Of a stretch of DNA of 64,000 nucleotides, positions 51,457 through 58,414 are shown piece after piece (within the stretch, counting starts at the first letter, position 1; each line of letters starts with the position of its first letter). The notes under the pieces were generated by a model. It was given only the letters and a program-made list of their open reading frames with translations, ran no database searches and was not told the origin of the DNA. This DNA is from Haloarcula limicola. GTDB taxonomy: Archaea; Halobacteriota; Halobacteria; Halobacteriales; Haloarculaceae. Where the stretch lies: NCBI RefSeq assembly GCF_010119205.1, contig NZ_WRXM01000006.1, positions 33,873 through 97,872 on the forward strand, given 5' to 3'. A program made the position numbers and the translations under genes.

Positions 51457-51501
51457 GATGTCTCGAGGGGTCACCCCCCACTCCATTAGGGGTACAGAAA
51501 A
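51457..51501 (-). promoter_or_regulatory. Promoter-hairpin site 9
   Basis: Minus strand: TTTTCTGT, arms ACCCC and GGGGT with loop TAATGGAGTGG, then GACCCCTCGAGACATC and ATG 51456. Confidence 0.6.
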
Positions 51502-51505
51502 CTGA

Positions 51506-51547
51506 CTAACCAACAGACGACGATGTAAGCCATCGAGCGTTGGTTAG
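51506..51547. repeat. AACCAACA inverted-repeat element, copy 3
   Basis: Arms CTAACCAAC (51506-51514) and GTTGGTTAG (51539-51547), 24-nt spacer. Immediately upstream of promoter-hairpin site 9. Confidence 0.7.
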
Positions 51548-51667
51548 CGATACACCACCATGTCCGGAGCTTTGCGACTGAGAGCCCGGTCAGGTCGGTA
51601 GTTTCGGTGCGACCATGAACTGGCAAATTCCCTCGGCGTCGGGGAATGTTGCGTAATCGTGACCGGA

Positions 51668-52471
51668 CTACTCCACGGGACGGACTGTGTCGCCATCTCT
51701 ACGGATCCGGTCGAACGTTGAGAGATACGCGAGCCGGTCGTGAACTTCGTCAGGATCCAGCTCCAGTTCCGCAGCCAGTTCATTGATGGTTATCGGTTCG
51801 TCGAGTGCCTGGAGAACTTCGAGCCCCCGGTAGTACCTATTCGTGAGCTCCTGGACGCGGTCTTCGATCGGCGTGGTCACTCCGTACCGCTCCTCGAGTT
51901 CGACCAAGGCCTCGTTCGCGAACGTGGCGAACTGATCGTCACCCAGGCGCTCGATCTGAGCTTCGAGTTCATCTCGGATGACGTCGTAATCGAGGCCGGC
52001 CTGCACGAGCACATTCATGTCCTCGATATCGTCGTCGCGGCCTGCAATCAGTTTGAACAGGAAGATATCCTCGTTGCTGACCAACCGAACCGTCAGTTGA
52101 TTCGTGTCGAGGAACGGCTCGCTGCGCTCTTCCATTCCGTCGGTGAGCACAAGCTTGTTCGCGACTTGCTGGTTAAAGATGTCGAGGCGACACCCATCGT
52201 CGTTCTCGACGCAGCTCGTCGCCCCCAGCGCCCGGTAATCTGGATCCAGCGATTGAATCTCCGCATACCCGAGGTCCATCAAAACAGCCCACAGCTGGCC
52301 GTACGCGTCGCCATCTGGGACGACTAGGTCGATATCTTTCGTCGCCCCCTTGAGGTCACGCAGCGACATCGCGCCACCACCAATCAGGTAGACCGTGAGC
52401 GGTTCAGATAGCCCGTCTCCGATTCGCTGGAATTCGTTCTCGATGTACTCACGTCCGAATGTTGGTCTCAT
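51668..52471 (-). CDS. Nucleotidyltransferase (DUF6036-like), toxin-type, 267 aa
   Basis: Start ATG 52471, overlapping the HTH gene's stop as ATGA. The NTase core LIGGGAMSLRDLKGATKDID has G-G-x-A-x(n)-T-K-D-I-D, with RLDIFNQQVANKLVL as the third acidic site. LIAGRDDDIEDMNVLVQAGL follows, as in DUF6036/AbiEii-type NTases. A wHTH-like C-terminus is ITINELAAELELDPDEVHDR. With the HTH partner this is the layout of HTH/NTase toxin-antitoxin pairs (AbiEi/AbiEii and MNT-HEPN relatives), in which the NTase modifies tRNA or other targets. Confidence 0.75.
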   Translation of the reverse strand: MRPTFGREYIENEFQRIGDGLSEPLTVYLIGGGAMSLRDLKGATKDIDLVVPDGDAYGQLWAVLMDLGYAEIQSLDPDYRALGATSCVENDDGCRLDIFNQQVANKLVLTDGMEERSEPFLDTNQLTVRLVSNEDIFLFKLIAGRDDDIEDMNVLVQAGLDYDVIRDELEAQIERLGDDQFATFANEALVELEERYGVTTPIEDRVQELTNRYYRGLEVLQALDEPITINELAAELELDPDEVHDRLAYLSTFDRIRRDGDTVRPVE

Positions 52472-53394
52472 TGTGGGAGTGGCACCTCGTAGTCAGCCGC
52501 CAGCTCCTGGAACTCGTCCCACTCTGGGAGCCGGTCGTCATCGACCTCGCCGTGCGTCTCGAGGTAGCGAAGCAAGGCGTCGATTTCGTCTTCAAGCTCA
52601 TACTTCGCCGCCTGCTCTCGGAGATTCTCCTCGTCGATGTCGACGCGGCTGAGTAGAAGGAGGCAGTACGAGCGATGGCGGCTGCCGTCGTCGATCAAGA
52701 GGGTGTGACAGCAGAGCTCCGCCGGCAAGACTGCGTCGAGCTCCTCGGAATAAAAGTAGTAGCGGTGGCCGGTGAGCAGGAACTGGAGGTCGAAGGCCGC
52801 GAATCGAGCGAGGCCGGTTTCGTAGAACCCCTCCGCGTCGATTTCCGTCTCGGCCTGAGCGAGGAATTCGTCGTATCCCTCCCAAAGAATCGTGCCCTTC
52901 GGGGCGACGGCTTCGAGGCGTTCGCGATGCAGATGGTGTACAAGTTCACGTGCGAACTCGTGGAGGCGGACGAAATCAGCGTTGAAATCATAGCGGCCGT
53001 CGTCCGTCCCGATGAGACCACGGTTGCGAAACCGCTTGAGGACTCGGTTGACCGTGTTGCGGTAGTTGTCGCTCCGGTCGGCGATTTCGGAGACGGTTCG
53101 CGGCTGGTCGAGGTAGTACAGCACCTCAAGTGCCTTACCGGTCAGCAGCTCGGGGAAGTCGATGTGGGAGTGCTGACGGACGAGATCTTGGTAGAGTTCG
53201 ACGGCGCGAGCATCCGACGGAACGACCCGTTTTCGCCGGCCGTCGCGTTCCGTGTAGACGATCCCCTTCTCGACGAGGTCGGCGACGGCACGAGAGAGGT
53301 AACTCTCGCTGTGGTCGAGCTTCGCCGCGAGCTCGGAGATCGTGTCACCGCGGTCAACCGTAGCGAGGACCTCGAGTTCGATGCGTCGGAGCAC
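52468..53394 (-). CDS. HTH regulator, putative antitoxin partner, 308 aa
   Basis: Start ATG 53394 (MLRRIELEVLATVDRGDTIS). Two wHTH domains: DTISELAAKLDHSESYLSRA (first) and RTVSEIADRSDNYRNTVNRV (second, near residue 90). A large C-terminal part (EGYDEFLAQAETEIDAEGFY ... LLTGHRYYFYSEELDAV) has no catalytic motif that I see. It is followed by the overlapping NTase gene. Role: probably binds the operon promoter and neutralises the NTase. Confidence 0.8.
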   Translation of the reverse strand: MLRRIELEVLATVDRGDTISELAAKLDHSESYLSRAVADLVEKGIVYTERDGRRKRVVPSDARAVELYQDLVRQHSHIDFPELLTGKALEVLYYLDQPRTVSEIADRSDNYRNTVNRVLKRFRNRGLIGTDDGRYDFNADFVRLHEFARELVHHLHRERLEAVAPKGTILWEGYDEFLAQAETEIDAEGFYETGLARFAAFDLQFLLTGHRYYFYSEELDAVLPAELCCHTLLIDDGSRHRSYCLLLLSRVDIDEENLREQAAKYELEDEIDALLRYLETHGEVDDDRLPEWDEFQELAADYEVPLPQ

Positions 53395-53477
53395 GATGTA
53401 ACATAGTACGAAACTCGTATATAAGGAAGTTTCGAGTAGTGTTGCAATTAGCAGGCACAGGAGCCGCCCCTATTGTC

Positions 53478-53518
53478 TTAACCAACAAAACTATCGATTA
53501 GCGGGTTATGTTGGTTAA
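53478..53518. repeat. AACCAACA inverted-repeat element, copy 4
   Basis: Arms TTAACCAACA (53478-53487) and TGTTGGTTAA (53509-53518), 21-nt spacer, ending 14 bp before the ATG at 53533, so it overlaps the likely promoter of that gene. Confidence 0.75.
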
Positions 53519-53532
53519 CACGAGAATAGCCG

Positions 53533-53856
53533 ATGTCCTACGAATCCCCGACCCCACCGGCGAACCTCCCGACGGAAATCATCAACCCGCTCAACGAGTC
53601 GGACCCGGAGCAGCTTCGAGACGTTGCGACGTACGCTGAAGCGCTCGCCGAGCACAAGGAACAAGAGGCCCGTCTCGAGGAGGTGGCAGATCAAGGAGAA
53701 GTCGAAGAACGACCAGATGATCTCCCGGATGACGTCCCTGCCAAAGCAACGATCACGATCAAGGAAATCAACGATAACCGCTATTACTATTGGCAGTGGC
53801 GAGAGGGAGAAAAGATTCGCTCTCAGTACAAAGGTCCGGTCAACCCGGACGAATAA
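53533..53856 (+). CDS. DUF6788-like plasmid protein, 107 aa
   Basis: Start ATG 53533 (MSYESPTPPANLPTEIINPL). A helical acidic half (LRDVATYAEALAEHKEQEAR) and a beta end ATITIKEINDNRYYYWQWRE, then GEKIRSQYKGPV. The R-Y-Y-Y-W-x-W-R-E-G-x-K-I-x-S-x-Y-x-G-P pattern is what I know of DUF6788, a short domain in many haloarchaeal plasmid and viral proteins, possibly nucleic-acid binding. It lies at the edge of the origin. Confidence 0.75.
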   Translation: MSYESPTPPANLPTEIINPLNESDPEQLRDVATYAEALAEHKEQEARLEEVADQGEVEERPDDLPDDVPAKATITIKEINDNRYYYWQWREGEKIRSQYKGPVNPDE

Positions 53857-53881
53857 AACTTATTTAAAGCGAAAAGACACC

Positions 53882-53966
53882 CACCCCATGTTTCCGTCGT
53901 AACTGGATGTGGGTAGAGAGGGTGGGGCAGATCTCGAAAGGACCACACCCCCCATGTTTCCGTCGT
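53882..53966 (-). other. Origin recognition boxes, left pair (inverted orientation)
   Basis: CACCCCATGTTTCCGTCGT at 53882-53900 and a second copy ending at 53966 (CCCCCCATGTTTCCGTCGT). On the minus strand both read ACGACGGAAACATGGGG, the haloarchaeal ORB pattern of a short conserved head followed by a G string. They point toward the boxes at 54269-54443. Confidence 0.8.
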
Positions 53967-53984
53967 TTCTCCACGACAACATAG

Positions 53985-54080
53985 GGAGAGACTATAATTA
54001 GCGCAATATAGCTGTTAACCATAATGAGTTATAAATTATTTCTAGATGAACTAATTACTATCATGCACAGATTAAAGTAG
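53985..54080. other. AT-rich probable DNA unwinding element
   Basis: Long AT-rich tract (ACTATAATTAGCGCAATATA and following) between oppositely oriented ORBs. This is where replication bubbles form in haloarchaeal origins of this layout. Confidence 0.65.
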
Positions 54081-54120
54081 CAAAGCTGAGAACCGCTCAC
54101 TAAGTATACTTCGCTCAAAG

Positions 54121-54144
54121 AGAGTGCGAAGTACTTCGCACTCT
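54121..54144. repeat. Perfect 24-bp palindrome in the origin
   Basis: Half-site AGAGTGCGAAGT repeated as its exact reverse complement with no spacer, between the AT-rich element and the right-hand ORBs. A partial relative TATACTTCGC lies just before it (54106-54115). Confidence 0.75.
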
Positions 54145-54268
54145 CAGGTGAAACAACCCTTTCCACTACTTCTATAGACAGCTAGCTATGGACGGCTAGG
54201 CCGCTCTTGTCTTGGATATCTTGTCGTGGAGGTCTTCTTCGAGTCCCCTCCCCACCTGTTTAGTGATT

Positions 54269-54443
54269 ACGACGGAAACGTGGGGTGTGTGGGTTCAGAA
54301 TTTGAGATCGAAGCCACGCTTCTGTCTACGGGTTTCCTATCTCACGTCGGAAACGCGGTTATATTGTCACTAATCCAATTCCACCGAATTGCGGCATTTT
54401 GACGCTGATATCAAACAATGAACGTCGGAAACGTGGGGTGTTG
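54269..54443 (+). other. Origin recognition boxes upstream of orc1/cdc6
   Basis: ACGACGGAAACGTGGGGTG at 54269, a degenerate CGTCGGAAACGCGG near 54345, and ACGTCGGAAACGTGGGGTG near 54422. All point rightward, opposite to the left pair. The last lies within 70 bp of the orc1/cdc6 start and may also repress that gene when bound. Confidence 0.8.
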
Positions 54444-54490
54444 TTCTCCACTAGATTTATACTCCCCCCGCTCACACCGTGTGATATTCA

Positions 54491-55723
54491 ATGACGCCCG
54501 ACTCTTCACCCAGTTCTGTCGACGACCCACTCTTTGAATCCGGGCATCGTATCTTCGCGAACAAGGATCTCCTGAAAATCGGCCACGTTCCAGAGGCTGA
54601 CCGGATTGTCGGTCGCGACGAAGAAATTTCGAAGCTCGCAAAACGACTCAATGGCGCTGTCCACGGGTACTCCCCAGAGAATGTGATGATCTACGGGAAA
54701 ACAGGGACCGGTAAATCTCTCGTTTCAAAACACGTCTGTCAACGAGCTCAAAATGCCGCACAGGATGACGTCGAGATTGGAACCGCGTATATCGACTGTG
54801 CTGAAGACAATACCGAGACCCAAGCAATCTCCTCGCTTGCCGCGAAGCTGAACGATGAATCTTCCACTGGAATCACCGTCCCCTATACCGGCCTCAGTAC
54901 GTCGAAATATTATAAACTCCTCTGGAAGACGCTTGACGCTCAATTCGATTCTGTGATTATCATCTTGGACGAGATCGACTTGATGAATGACGACAGTATG
55001 CTGATGAAGCTCTCACGCGCTGAGGAAGCGGGAAAAATCGACTGTAGTGTCGGTGTTATCGCGATCAGTAACAAGATCCAGTACGTCGACAACGTGAACG
55101 AGCGCGTGAAAAGCAGCTTCCAACACAAGGAGCTGTTCTTCAAACCGTACGACGCCAACCAGCTCCGAGAGATCATGTTCAATCGCGAGGATGCCTTCCA
55201 GGACGGCATTCTTTCCGAGGATGTGATTCCGCTCTCGGCAGCCTTCGCAGCCCAAGAACACGGCGATGCTCGGAAGGCTATCGACATTCTTCGCCACGCT
55301 GGGGAAGTCGCCTACGAGACTGGGGCAGAGCAAGTCACGGAGGAACACGTCCGGCAGGCCCAGCAACACGCCGAAAAAGACCGGTTCAGAGAACTCGTGA
55401 ATGGCGCACCCACGCAGGCGAAAGCGGCGTTGTTGGCGCTGACGGAACTGAGTGTCAACAGCAACGACGATGCTTTCCTCACGAGCCGGGTGTACGACCA
55501 GTACGAACGCATCTGTAACCATCTCGATATGGATATCCTCTCCGTCCGTCGGTTCCGCGACATTCTGAAAGAGCAAGCCTTCCTCGGGGTTGTCGAAATC
55601 GAGAAGATCAACAAGGGGAGTGCGGGCGGCATCCACCTCCAGAACCGACTCATCGAGGATCCTCAGGTCGTCCGCGAAACGATCCTCGAGGACAGCCGAA
55701 TGCAGGACTGGTCTCGCGAGTAG
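54491..55723 (+). CDS. orc1: Orc1/Cdc6 replication initiator, 410 aa
   Basis: Start ATG 54491 (MTPDSSPSSVDDPLFESGHR), with a TATA box (GATTTATACT) about 35 bp upstream. AAA+ motifs: MIYGKTGTGKSLVSKHV (Walker A), SVIIILDEIDLM (Walker B), GVIAISN (sensor 1), and ARKAIDILRHAGEVA (sensor 2 arginine). Initiator-specific GRDEEI at residue 40 and a C-terminal winged helix (DAFLTSRVYDQYERICNHLD) for ORB binding. It initiates replication at the ORB-flanked origin on both sides of the gene. Its ORB consensus, ACGWCGGAAANNNGGGG, should be recognised by this initiator. Confidence 0.95.
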   Translation: MTPDSSPSSVDDPLFESGHRIFANKDLLKIGHVPEADRIVGRDEEISKLAKRLNGAVHGYSPENVMIYGKTGTGKSLVSKHVCQRAQNAAQDDVEIGTAYIDCAEDNTETQAISSLAAKLNDESSTGITVPYTGLSTSKYYKLLWKTLDAQFDSVIIILDEIDLMNDDSMLMKLSRAEEAGKIDCSVGVIAISNKIQYVDNVNERVKSSFQHKELFFKPYDANQLREIMFNREDAFQDGILSEDVIPLSAAFAAQEHGDARKAIDILRHAGEVAYETGAEQVTEEHVRQAQQHAEKDRFRELVNGAPTQAKAALLALTELSVNSNDDAFLTSRVYDQYERICNHLDMDILSVRRFRDILKEQAFLGVVEIEKINKGSAGGIHLQNRLIEDPQVVRETILEDSRMQDWSRE

Positions 55724-55750
55724 AGACCACCTACTACTGAGTGGGTATGG

Positions 55751-55858
55751 ACAACGGAAATCTGGGGTGGGGCATGCGGAAACGACGGAAACGAGGGGGG
55801 TCGAAAATTACGTCGGAAACGTGGGGTTGGATCGAAACGACGGAAATCCGGGGTGGGG
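55751..55858 (+). other. Four origin recognition boxes downstream of orc1/cdc6
   Basis: Heads at about 55752 (CAACGGAAATCTGGGG), 55782 (ACGACGGAAACGAGGGGGG), 55810 (ACGTCGGAAACGTGGGG) and 55836 (ACGACGGAAATCCGGGG), all rightward, with 23-32 bp periodicity. ORBs on both sides of the initiator gene are unusual in number, nine in total. Confidence 0.8.
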
Positions 55859-55872
55859 TGTGAAGTTCGCTA

Positions 55873-56614
55873 CTACAAATCGTCGCCGGCACCGAACGAA
55901 CTTAAGACGGCATCTCTCGTCTGAGAACTCTCGACGAATGTCGGATCGGTCCCATTCGAGTGGTGACAGTACGCTCTCGACGGCTCGGATCAGCTGTGTC
56001 TCGTAGTACGAGGCGTCGTAAGTCCGATTCCTCGTGAGTGAGGGTAACCTGCTCTCGTGAGGTCTTCTTACTGTCGACGACTTCGTACTCGATATCCTAT
56101 CCGGGATCGACAGCGAGATCTTGGTCGCGAGCCCGTGTCAGGGCCGACACGTTTTGGATATTCTGCGTGTAACCCCTCCAGCAGCTTGGAAACGCGATTC
56201 CGTTCGACGAGATCTCAACTGGGACCTCGCCGGCGTGAAGGCGATTGATTGCGTCTCAAGGTAGATGAGGACTGCTTTCGATGACTGGGTCGCATCGAAT
56301 CGCTCGAGACAATCCCGCTGGACGGCTTCGATAAACGGTGGGGTCGAGCGCTGTCGGGCTTTGATGCCTCTGATTTTGAAGTTGTCTTCGCTGGCGACCT
56401 TCCCGAAGTACTTCGTAACGCGCCGGCGCCGCTCTCGCGCTCTTTCAACACGACCCCGAGGTAAGTCCGTACATCGCCCCGGTTTGCTGATGTCGGCGTT
56501 GAGGGACGATTTGAATGGTAACGGAGTGAACTGACTACTATCGAATCTGAGTTGCACTCTCTGTTGGAGCTCGTCTCCTGAATCACGTTTACTGATTCTA
56601 TCTCGGCTATTCAT
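55873..56614 (-). pseudogene. Remnant of a family B DNA polymerase (C-terminal part)
   Basis: Leftward protein-like pieces in shifting frames: from ATG 56614 QLRFDSSQFTPLPFKSSLNA, then GDVRTYLGVVLKERESG in another frame, then YFGKVASEDNFKIRGIKARQ, STPPFIEAVQRDCLERFDAT, then AFPSCWRGYTQN, and YDASYYETQLIRAVESVLSP. It ends SQTRDAVLSSFGAGDDL. The RGIKARQRSTPPF block and the Y-D-x-x-Y-Y-x-x-Q motif are those of the C-terminus of haloarchaeal PolB. At least three frameshifts make it dead. The palindrome at the start overlaps the parA control region, so the gene's neighbourhood has been reused. Confidence 0.75.
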
Positions 56615-56700
56615 GAATAGCCTACTATTTTAAAATAGCATAAGTTGATAGAATAGATTACTATCTATACTATTCACCACAGAGTTAAGTCAAGAGGGGT
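56605..56700. promoter_or_regulatory. GAATAG palindromes upstream of parA (candidate centromere/operator)
   Basis: A perfect 18-bp palindrome at 56605-56622 (half-site GGCTATTCA) and a perfect 14-bp one, CTATTTTAAAATAG, at 56625-56638. Further GAATAG/CTATTC hexamers follow at about 56655-56680 and at 56711. Such repeat clusters next to parA serve as centromere or as operator for the partition proteins. Confidence 0.65.
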
Positions 56701-56717
56701 TGATACTGCTGAATAGT

Positions 56718-57656
56718 ATGAGTGGCCCAGATAGAAAGAATAGCATAGATAGCACGAATTGCCCGAATAGCCCATATGATTCGATACAGACTGACGAGGA
56801 CTCTCGGGCTGTTTCGGTTTGTATGCTGAAGGGGGGCGTCGGCAAATCGACGGTCGCTGTCAACCTCGCTCGGCAGCTAGCCGCACACGACCACGACGTC
56901 CTCCTTATCGATCTTGACCCGAACGGCCACGCGTCCGTCGGATTGGGCTTTGACGACCAGTATCACAACACCGAGGAAACCATCGGTGACGTCTTCTTCG
57001 ACGATGCTGACCCGACTTCTGTTGTCTACGACACCAGCTACGAGTTCGATATTCTCCCATCCAGCGAGGACTTAGAACAAGTCGAGCGAGAGATCGTCGT
57101 CGGTGACGTCTTCCAACCCTCTGCGCTGCTCAAGCGGGAAGTCGTCGACCCACTCCTTGGGGAGACGTACGATTACATTGTCACAGATTCTCCGGCGTAC
57201 CGATCCCGACTCACGGATAACGCGCTCGTCGCGACGGCGAATCTGGTGCTTCCGCTCGCCCCCGGGAATGAGGCGATGGCCGGCTTGGAGCGGACCATCG
57301 AGCGACAGATCTCACCACTTCGGCAGCATATGGATGTCGACGTCCTAGCGCTGGTTCCGAATATGTTGAGCGGCCGTATTGACCAGCAGACCCAGGATCG
57401 ACAGCTCCTCGAACGACTCAACTCACACGATAACCTCCAGGACCGCATCCCGAACTTCGCGCGGATTACGGACTGGGAGGCTGTCAACGCCGGCGATCTC
57501 AAACTGTCGCCGGGTATCCGTGACCGCACCAATATCACGAAGGCCTATGGTGAGCGCAAACCTCTGCTGGACTACGATCCCGACTGTGATCAGTTAATAT
57601 GTTTCGACGAGTTGGCGCACATCGTCGAGGCCGGGGAGGTGGTCCGTCATGGCTGA
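56718..57656 (+). CDS. parA: ParA/Soj-type partition ATPase, 312 aa
   Basis: Start ATG 56718 (MSGPDRKNSIDSTNCPNSPY). Deviant Walker A CMLKGGVGKSTVAVNLA near 38-50, then LLIDLDPNGHASVGLG (A' motif), and DYIVTDSPAYRSRLTDNAL (Walker B). Typical ParA length. Its first codons after residue 7 are encoded by four 9-bp units of the form AATAGCNCN (56739-56774), a continuation of the upstream GAATAG repeats inside coding sequence. It overlaps the next gene by 8 bp. Confidence 0.92.
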   Translation: MSGPDRKNSIDSTNCPNSPYDSIQTDEDSRAVSVCMLKGGVGKSTVAVNLARQLAAHDHDVLLIDLDPNGHASVGLGFDDQYHNTEETIGDVFFDDADPTSVVYDTSYEFDILPSSEDLEQVEREIVVGDVFQPSALLKREVVDPLLGETYDYIVTDSPAYRSRLTDNALVATANLVLPLAPGNEAMAGLERTIERQISPLRQHMDVDVLALVPNMLSGRIDQQTQDRQLLERLNSHDNLQDRIPNFARITDWEAVNAGDLKLSPGIRDRTNITKAYGERKPLLDYDPDCDQLICFDELAHIVEAGEVVRHG

Positions 57657-58050
57657 GGACGATCCGTTTGCCGACCTCGGGGAGACACTTGAGGATGAAC
57701 CGGACGACAAACCCCCCGATACGAATGGCACATCTAAATCGGAAGGGGACGAAGAGACTCCCCCTCAGGAACGGGTCGAACGACGAGACCCGACGACCGA
57801 TACAGCATTTAGCTACGAGGCCGCCAAACAGCGGCCTTTCTACGCCCGAGAGGCTACGATCGAGGATTTCGATTCCTGGCTGAAGTATGAACTGGAGCGC
57901 GAGCTCAACCAGCAAGGCTACCAGAACATTGTCGTTCGGGAGATGACTGATGCTCTCCTGCGAACCGTTGTGGAGGAAGACCTCGTAGACGAAGTTGCCG
58001 AACGGTTCGAACAAGCCCGCGAGTCCGCTTCTTCAGAATCGATTGAATAG
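57649..58050 (+). CDS. ParA partner (probable centromere-binding protein), 133 aa
   Basis: Start ATG 57649 (MAEDDPFADLGETLEDEPDD), overlapping parA. The N-terminal 60 residues are disordered and acidic. The C-terminal half, YAREATIEDFDSWLKYELER to YQNIVVREMTDALLRTVVEE, is helical, with an R-E-x-x-D-A-L-L-R stretch resembling a small DNA-binding domain. It is not a classical ParB. Position and size suit an archaeal-type partner that binds the GAATAG repeats and stimulates ParA. Confidence 0.65.
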   Translation: MAEDDPFADLGETLEDEPDDKPPDTNGTSKSEGDEETPPQERVERRDPTTDTAFSYEAAKQRPFYAREATIEDFDSWLKYELERELNQQGYQNIVVREMTDALLRTVVEEDLVDEVAERFEQARESASSESIE

Positions 58051-58110
58051 CGTACTATTCTGAAATAGAATACTATTTTTTAAATATCTTTACAGCAATC
58101 TCAGAATAGT
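58040..58110. repeat. GAATAG/CTATTC repeats downstream of the par operon
   Basis: GAATAGCGTACTATTC at about 58046, followed by GAAATAGAATACTATTTTTT and, near 58104, CAGAATAGTC. The same hexamer as upstream of parA, so the partition operon is bracketed by it. Confidence 0.6.
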
Positions 58111-58260
58111 CGGATTTCTCATCTGTACGGTGGACTCATTGAGACTGCCGGCTCAGCTTCAGTATAGCAATATGTGGTTTATCTCTAGGCGCATATCCGA
58201 AATCAAGCGGGTAGACGGCTTAGATGTCTGAATACTGGCGCAAACGCAAATCATTCATCT

Positions 58261-58288
58261 GGTCGTGATTAGTATAATAATCACGACC
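58261..58288. promoter_or_regulatory. 10-bp inverted repeat around a TATA box before the integrase
   Basis: Arms GGTCGTGATT and AATCACGACC (perfect) around AGTATAAT. It lies about 45-65 bp upstream of a possible leader ORF at 58325. A protein bound there would cover the TATA box, so it is a likely repressor operator for the integrase unit. Confidence 0.6.
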
Positions 58289-58324
58289 ACTTTGAAGTAC
58301 CCCGCCGCCGTCTACGAAGCACGA

Positions 58325-58414
58325 ATGCTGCAACCCACTCAGAACGCCGCTTCCCCTAGGGGAGAGCCGCCGAGACCGGGGTCACAGGAATGCGGAGGTC
58401 CAGGTGATGCCTGA
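58325..58414 (+). CDS. Possible leader ORF coupled to the integrase
   Basis: 29-codon frame MLQPTQNAASPRGEPPRPGS, then QECGGPGDA, whose TGA overlaps the integrase start by 8 bp. A Shine-Dalgarno GGAGGT lies at 58394-58399 before the integrase start. Translational coupling is possible; the peptide itself may be unimportant. Confidence 0.3.
   Translation: MLQPTQNAASPRGEPPRPGSQECGGPGDA

Noticed and set aside
56138..56614. Leftward 158-codon frame read as one gene
   Set aside because: The protein-like parts jump between frames and match PolB segments, so it is treated as a pseudogene.
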